Shown one piece after another: positions 61,470 to 64,000 of a DNA stretch of 64,000 nucleotides. Under the pieces are notes generated by a model. That model ran no database searches. It had not been told where the DNA came from and was given only the letters and a program-made list of their open reading frames with translations. The DNA is from Thermoplasmatales archaeon E-plasma (GTDB taxonomy: Archaea > Thermoplasmatota > Thermoplasmata > Thermoplasmatales > Thermoplasmataceae): the NCBI GenBank assembly GCA_000496135.1, contig KI542675.1, forward strand, positions 434,001-498,000, given 5' to 3'. Each line of letters opens with the position of its first letter. Position 1 is the stretch's first letter. The translations under genes were made by a program, and so were the position numbers.

Positions 61470-62549
61470 TCATAAAACATCGGAAAGCTTGTCAGGAAGG
61501 TATTTTTCAGTGACAAAATCCAGACCGTATTTTGCAAGAGCTTGCTGTTCAGCCTTCTTTCCCATCTGAAGCATGGTTTCGATCTCCTGTTTCCAGAATT
61601 CAGTTGAGAACCGCGGATCCTGAAGTTCAGAATTCAGGGCTGAAACATCTTTGTCACTTAGCTTATCTGAAGGCAGATCATAGTTGATTATATCGGATGC
61701 GGTTATTCCAATGAATTCGGCTGCAGGTACGGCAAGCCATTCAGAAATATGTGCAGTTTTAATGGCCCCATATGCTATAGATCCAAATATTCTGAATGAC
61801 CATGGATCACCGTCGGTGAACACAAACACAGGTAATCCAAGTTCATTGTTCAGGCGTTTAAGAAGCCGTCTTGTGCTCCTTGCCGGTTGACCTTTCAGAT
61901 GCACAAGCACAGATCGAAAATCCTCGTCAAAACCATTTTCCACAAGCCTGTCAAACATTCCTCCTGTCTCTATGGCAAGAATAAAATCAGCATCATGGGA
62001 TATGAGCTTAACCTTGTCATTCTCCACGTTATATGGAATAGTATATCCCGCATCTCCAACATCATCCCGGCAGTTTATTCTTTTGAATTCACCCTTTCTG
62101 TTTTTTTCTTCTATGGTGATATTTCCTATGACGCTGGCTCCATTTTCCTCAGGTCTCAATTTAAAATCTTCCCGCATAAGCGTTGTGATAACCTCAAGGT
62201 CTTCGGCCAGCATATTTGATTCGTCCTGTGTATGGAATTTATAATCCTTCCACCCTTCTGATATGTAATACATTTCCCTCAAGGTTGAAGATTTCTGGCT
62301 CTTTATCATATCCATAATAAATTCGATTGTGTAGAGAGCCTTTGCCATGAACTGGGCACCATCAGTGGTCCTGGCACTTCTGGATACAAATGACCCGCCA
62401 TATTTCCAAACATTCATTGCCTGATCAAACACTATATTATCTTTGGTTCTTGAGGATAATTTAAGTTCGGGTACCTCTCCGGAAATGAGTTCATTGTACA
62501 TCTTTTCAACAAGTTTGATGAGTACTTCATCTGTTTTTATATTAACCAT
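61470..62549 (-). CDS. top6A: DNA topoisomerase VI subunit A
   Basis: The protein of about 359 residues is the Spo11-like cleaving subunit. The active-site Tyr is in LREMYYISEGWKDY, and Toprim acidic residues are in FILAIETGGMFDRL and VFTDGDPWSFRIFGSIAYG. A helix-turn-helix CAP-like domain precedes them (KYGGSFVSRSARTTDGAQFM). I take ATG 62549 as start (MVNIKTDE), giving an 8-bp overlap with top6B; the longer frame to 62621 is top6B sequence out of phase. Topo VI relaxes supercoils and decatenates DNA using ATP. Confidence 0.93.
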   Translation of the reverse strand: MVNIKTDEVLIKLVEKMYNELISGEVPELKLSSRTKDNIVFDQAMNVWKYGGSFVSRSARTTDGAQFMAKALYTIEFIMDMIKSQKSSTLREMYYISEGWKDYKFHTQDESNMLAEDLEVITTLMREDFKLRPEENGASVIGNITIEEKNRKGEFKRINCRDDVGDAGYTIPYNVENDKVKLISHDADFILAIETGGMFDRLVENGFDEDFRSVLVHLKGQPARSTRRLLKRLNNELGLPVFVFTDGDPWSFRIFGSIAYGAIKTAHISEWLAVPAAEFIGITASDIINYDLPSDKLSDKDVSALNSELQDPRFSTEFWKQEIETMLQMGKKAEQQALAKYGLDFVTEKYLPDKLSDVL

Positions 62550-64000
62550 CCTGTTCCACCTCACTGTTTCGCAGATCCCAATCACCTGGAAGAGGTTCAG
62601 CCCCCTGTATTTTGGAAACATCTATTCCGGTGAAATAGTAATCTGTTCCCGGGTATTGCCCCGGCCATTGAACAAAGTTCTGAAATACCCTCTCTTCGGC
62701 AGGTTTCAGGTCACTGATCTCTAAATCTGTACTCCTGTCTTCCATGCCTCCGAATACAGCCTTCAGAGTAAATTTATGAGTAGATCTTGTGAAGTTGAAT
62801 ATCTCTGTGCGTATATTATATCCTGAATCGGCTTGAATCGCTTCTTCATGGATAAATACCACATTTGCAATTTTGGATACCACAGGATTAATATCTGGAA
62901 CATCTTTTCCAAGTATTAAAGAGCATTTGCTGGCAATCTCCGGGATAAGTCTCCTGAAAAGATTGAATTTCTCGGCGACCTTCTTCATTTTATCTTTTCG
63001 GTTACCAAAGGTTTTCAGCATTCTCATTTCCTGCTTTATTGCAGCTTTGATTTCGTCTGTTATGATTTCCACGCTGGATATAGCCTCCTTTGATTCAGAG
63101 GTATAAGGCAGCCTTGGGCCATATACATGGACGAGAATGATGGCTGGACCATATGGCTGACCTTTTCCCTGTTTCTGTTCAAGTCCGTATGTTCTCCAGT
63201 CCAGATCGAAAACGGATTGCGTTATAGCGCATGAACCAGGCTGATAGAGCAGGGGAACCTTGTTGGCAAACCGTATTATCCTGACCGGCTGGTCACCGGG
63301 AAGGTATCCTCCGTAGACCATGCCCACTTCTACAGAAAAAGGATTTCCATTGTATACACTTGCTTTCCTTGTAACAGGTCTTCCATAGAATTCAGGTCTC
63401 TCCTCTCCGTATATGCTCATCATTCCTCTTCTGATAAATTCCTCCCCAATTGGAGAGAGACTCTCCTGTGAGGGGGGCATAAGTTTTGCCTTCTGTATGG
63501 ATTCTCTGAGAGAGGATATCTCCTTATTGTTCAGCGATGACGGGAGAACTTCAGCCTTAAGCCCTGCTGCGTTAATGATCTCACTTGCAGTATTATCGCT
63601 GACTCTGCTGAAATCATCAGCAAGGAATCTTAAGAGGGTCTTTGCTGATGTGGACTTCGCCATTGTTATCAGTTCCCCTATTTCAATTCCATACGGATGA
63701 GGTTTTACCGCCTTTGATATGTAGGGAGCCTTCTCTATATTCCTGTTAAAATGTATCCTGTTGCCATCCGGATCCACAAATGTGATGCTTGCATGTGGAT
63801 TTACGACGGCACTTTCTTTCAGATATTCAATTGTTGACTGTCTTCCAGTTACGTATCTTCCCTTTGCAGTAATGGACACGCTTGTCCCGTGTGGTCTATC
63901 CCAGATAAATGGTTCCTGAGTCTTTATATCTGCTTTATTTTCTTTGACATTTATTCCCAGGATGAAACGAAATGCCACGTCATCCTGATCCCTCTTCGTC
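62542..64000 (-). CDS. top6B: DNA topoisomerase VI subunit B, N-terminus missing
   Basis: The visible 485 codons run off the right edge without a start; the frame is open through base 64000. The region includes the end of the GHKL ATPase (DRPHGTSVSITAKGRYVTGR), the helix-two-turn-helix part, and the transducer domain. The switch Lys is in GLEQKQGKGQPYGPAII, near YTSESKEAIS. The N-terminal ATP-binding motifs lie beyond the window. The first visible GTG (63978) is internal. The end overlaps top6A by 8 bp, so the two subunits are made together. Confidence 0.92.
   Translation of the reverse strand, partial: TKRDQDDVAFRFILGINVKENKADIKTQEPFIWDRPHGTSVSITAKGRYVTGRQSTIEYLKESAVVNPHASITFVDPDGNRIHFNRNIEKAPYISKAVKPHPYGIEIGELITMAKSTSAKTLLRFLADDFSRVSDNTASEIINAAGLKAEVLPSSLNNKEISSLRESIQKAKLMPPSQESLSPIGEEFIRRGMMSIYGEERPEFYGRPVTRKASVYNGNPFSVEVGMVYGGYLPGDQPVRIIRFANKVPLLYQPGSCAITQSVFDLDWRTYGLEQKQGKGQPYGPAIILVHVYGPRLPYTSESKEAISSVEIITDEIKAAIKQEMRMLKTFGNRKDKMKKVAEKFNLFRRLIPEIASKCSLILGKDVPDINPVVSKIANVVFIHEEAIQADSGYNIRTEIFNFTRSTHKFTLKAVFGGMEDRSTDLEISDLKPAEERVFQNFVQWPGQYPGTDYYFTGIDVSKIQGAEPLPGDWDLRNSEVEQDG

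Noticed and set aside
62550-62621. N-terminal extension of Top6A to 62621
   Set aside because: The extra codons are the end of top6B in another frame. The ATG at 62549 gives the conserved start and an 8-bp overlap.

Overview
The window is archaeal and most likely comes from the Thermoplasmata, in or close to the Thermoplasmatales. The evidence is a bacterial HU-like chromatin protein of the HTa type, an archaeal DnaG primase next to a LonB-type protease, a fused Kae1-Bud32 gene, aIF2-gamma with S6e, a bacterial-type ThrRS, a fixCXAB electron-transfer cluster, an ADP-forming acyl-CoA synthetase and an archaeal-order ribosomal protein operon. One point does not fit the textbook Thermoplasmatales picture. 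Both topoisomerase VI subunits are present at the right edge, whereas Thermoplasma, Picrophilus and Ferroplasma are usually described as having gyrase instead. Ribosome binding sites are often GGTGA-like, non-ATG starts (GTG, TTG) are common, and TAG is used as a normal stop.

Layout. 0-11 kb: lonB/dnaG, an unknown membrane protein, an endonuclease-IV-like TIM barrel, HTa, a MagIII-like DNA glycosylase, aIF2-gamma/S6e, Kae1-Bud32/ITPase and spermidine synthase. 11-25 kb: a metabolic block with fixCXAB, thrS, an acyl-CoA ligase, histidine ammonia-lyase, tRNA-Gly, triosephosphate isomerase and acdA/acdB. 24.8-27.7 kb: a low-density accessory patch holding interleaved inverted repeats, a methyltransferase, a vapBC pair, the dead remains of an S66 peptidase gene and a functional tRNA-Lys. 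A second, decayed copy of the tRNA-Lys locus with its flank lies 1.6 kb away in direct orientation.

28-45.6 kb: one continuous plus-strand superoperon running rpl3-rpl4-rpl23-rpl2-rps19-rpl22-rps3-rpl29-sui1-rnp1-rps17-rpl14-rpl24-rps4e-rpl5-rps14-rps8-rpl6-rpl32e-rpl19e-rpl18-rps5-rpl30-rpl15-secY-adkA-DUF106-cmk-cbf5-nop5. It joins ribosome synthesis, RNase P, translation initiation, membrane insertion, nucleotide kinases and both RNA-guided RNA modification systems (H/ACA and C/D). Several products are unusual: L24 has a long acidic tail, Cbf5 has a disordered RG/K-rich tail of roughly 250 residues, SecY has two extra N-terminal helices, and L15 appears to lack a canonical start codon.

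45.6-50 kb: sparse, with an FMN reductase, small membrane and cupin proteins, a second vapBC pair and tRNA-Pro. 50-64 kb: an ergothioneine-type egtB-egtD pair, a universal stress protein, a P-type proton ATPase gene interrupted by one in-frame TAG, tRNA-Arg, an adenosine-specific-kinase-family protein, a histidine phosphatase, an amino acid permease, Elp3, a methyltransferase, a rhodanese and top6A/top6B. The egtBD-uspA-ATPase stretch reads as a stress and acid-tolerance neighbourhood, which is an inference. No CRISPR array, insertion sequence or rRNA was seen.
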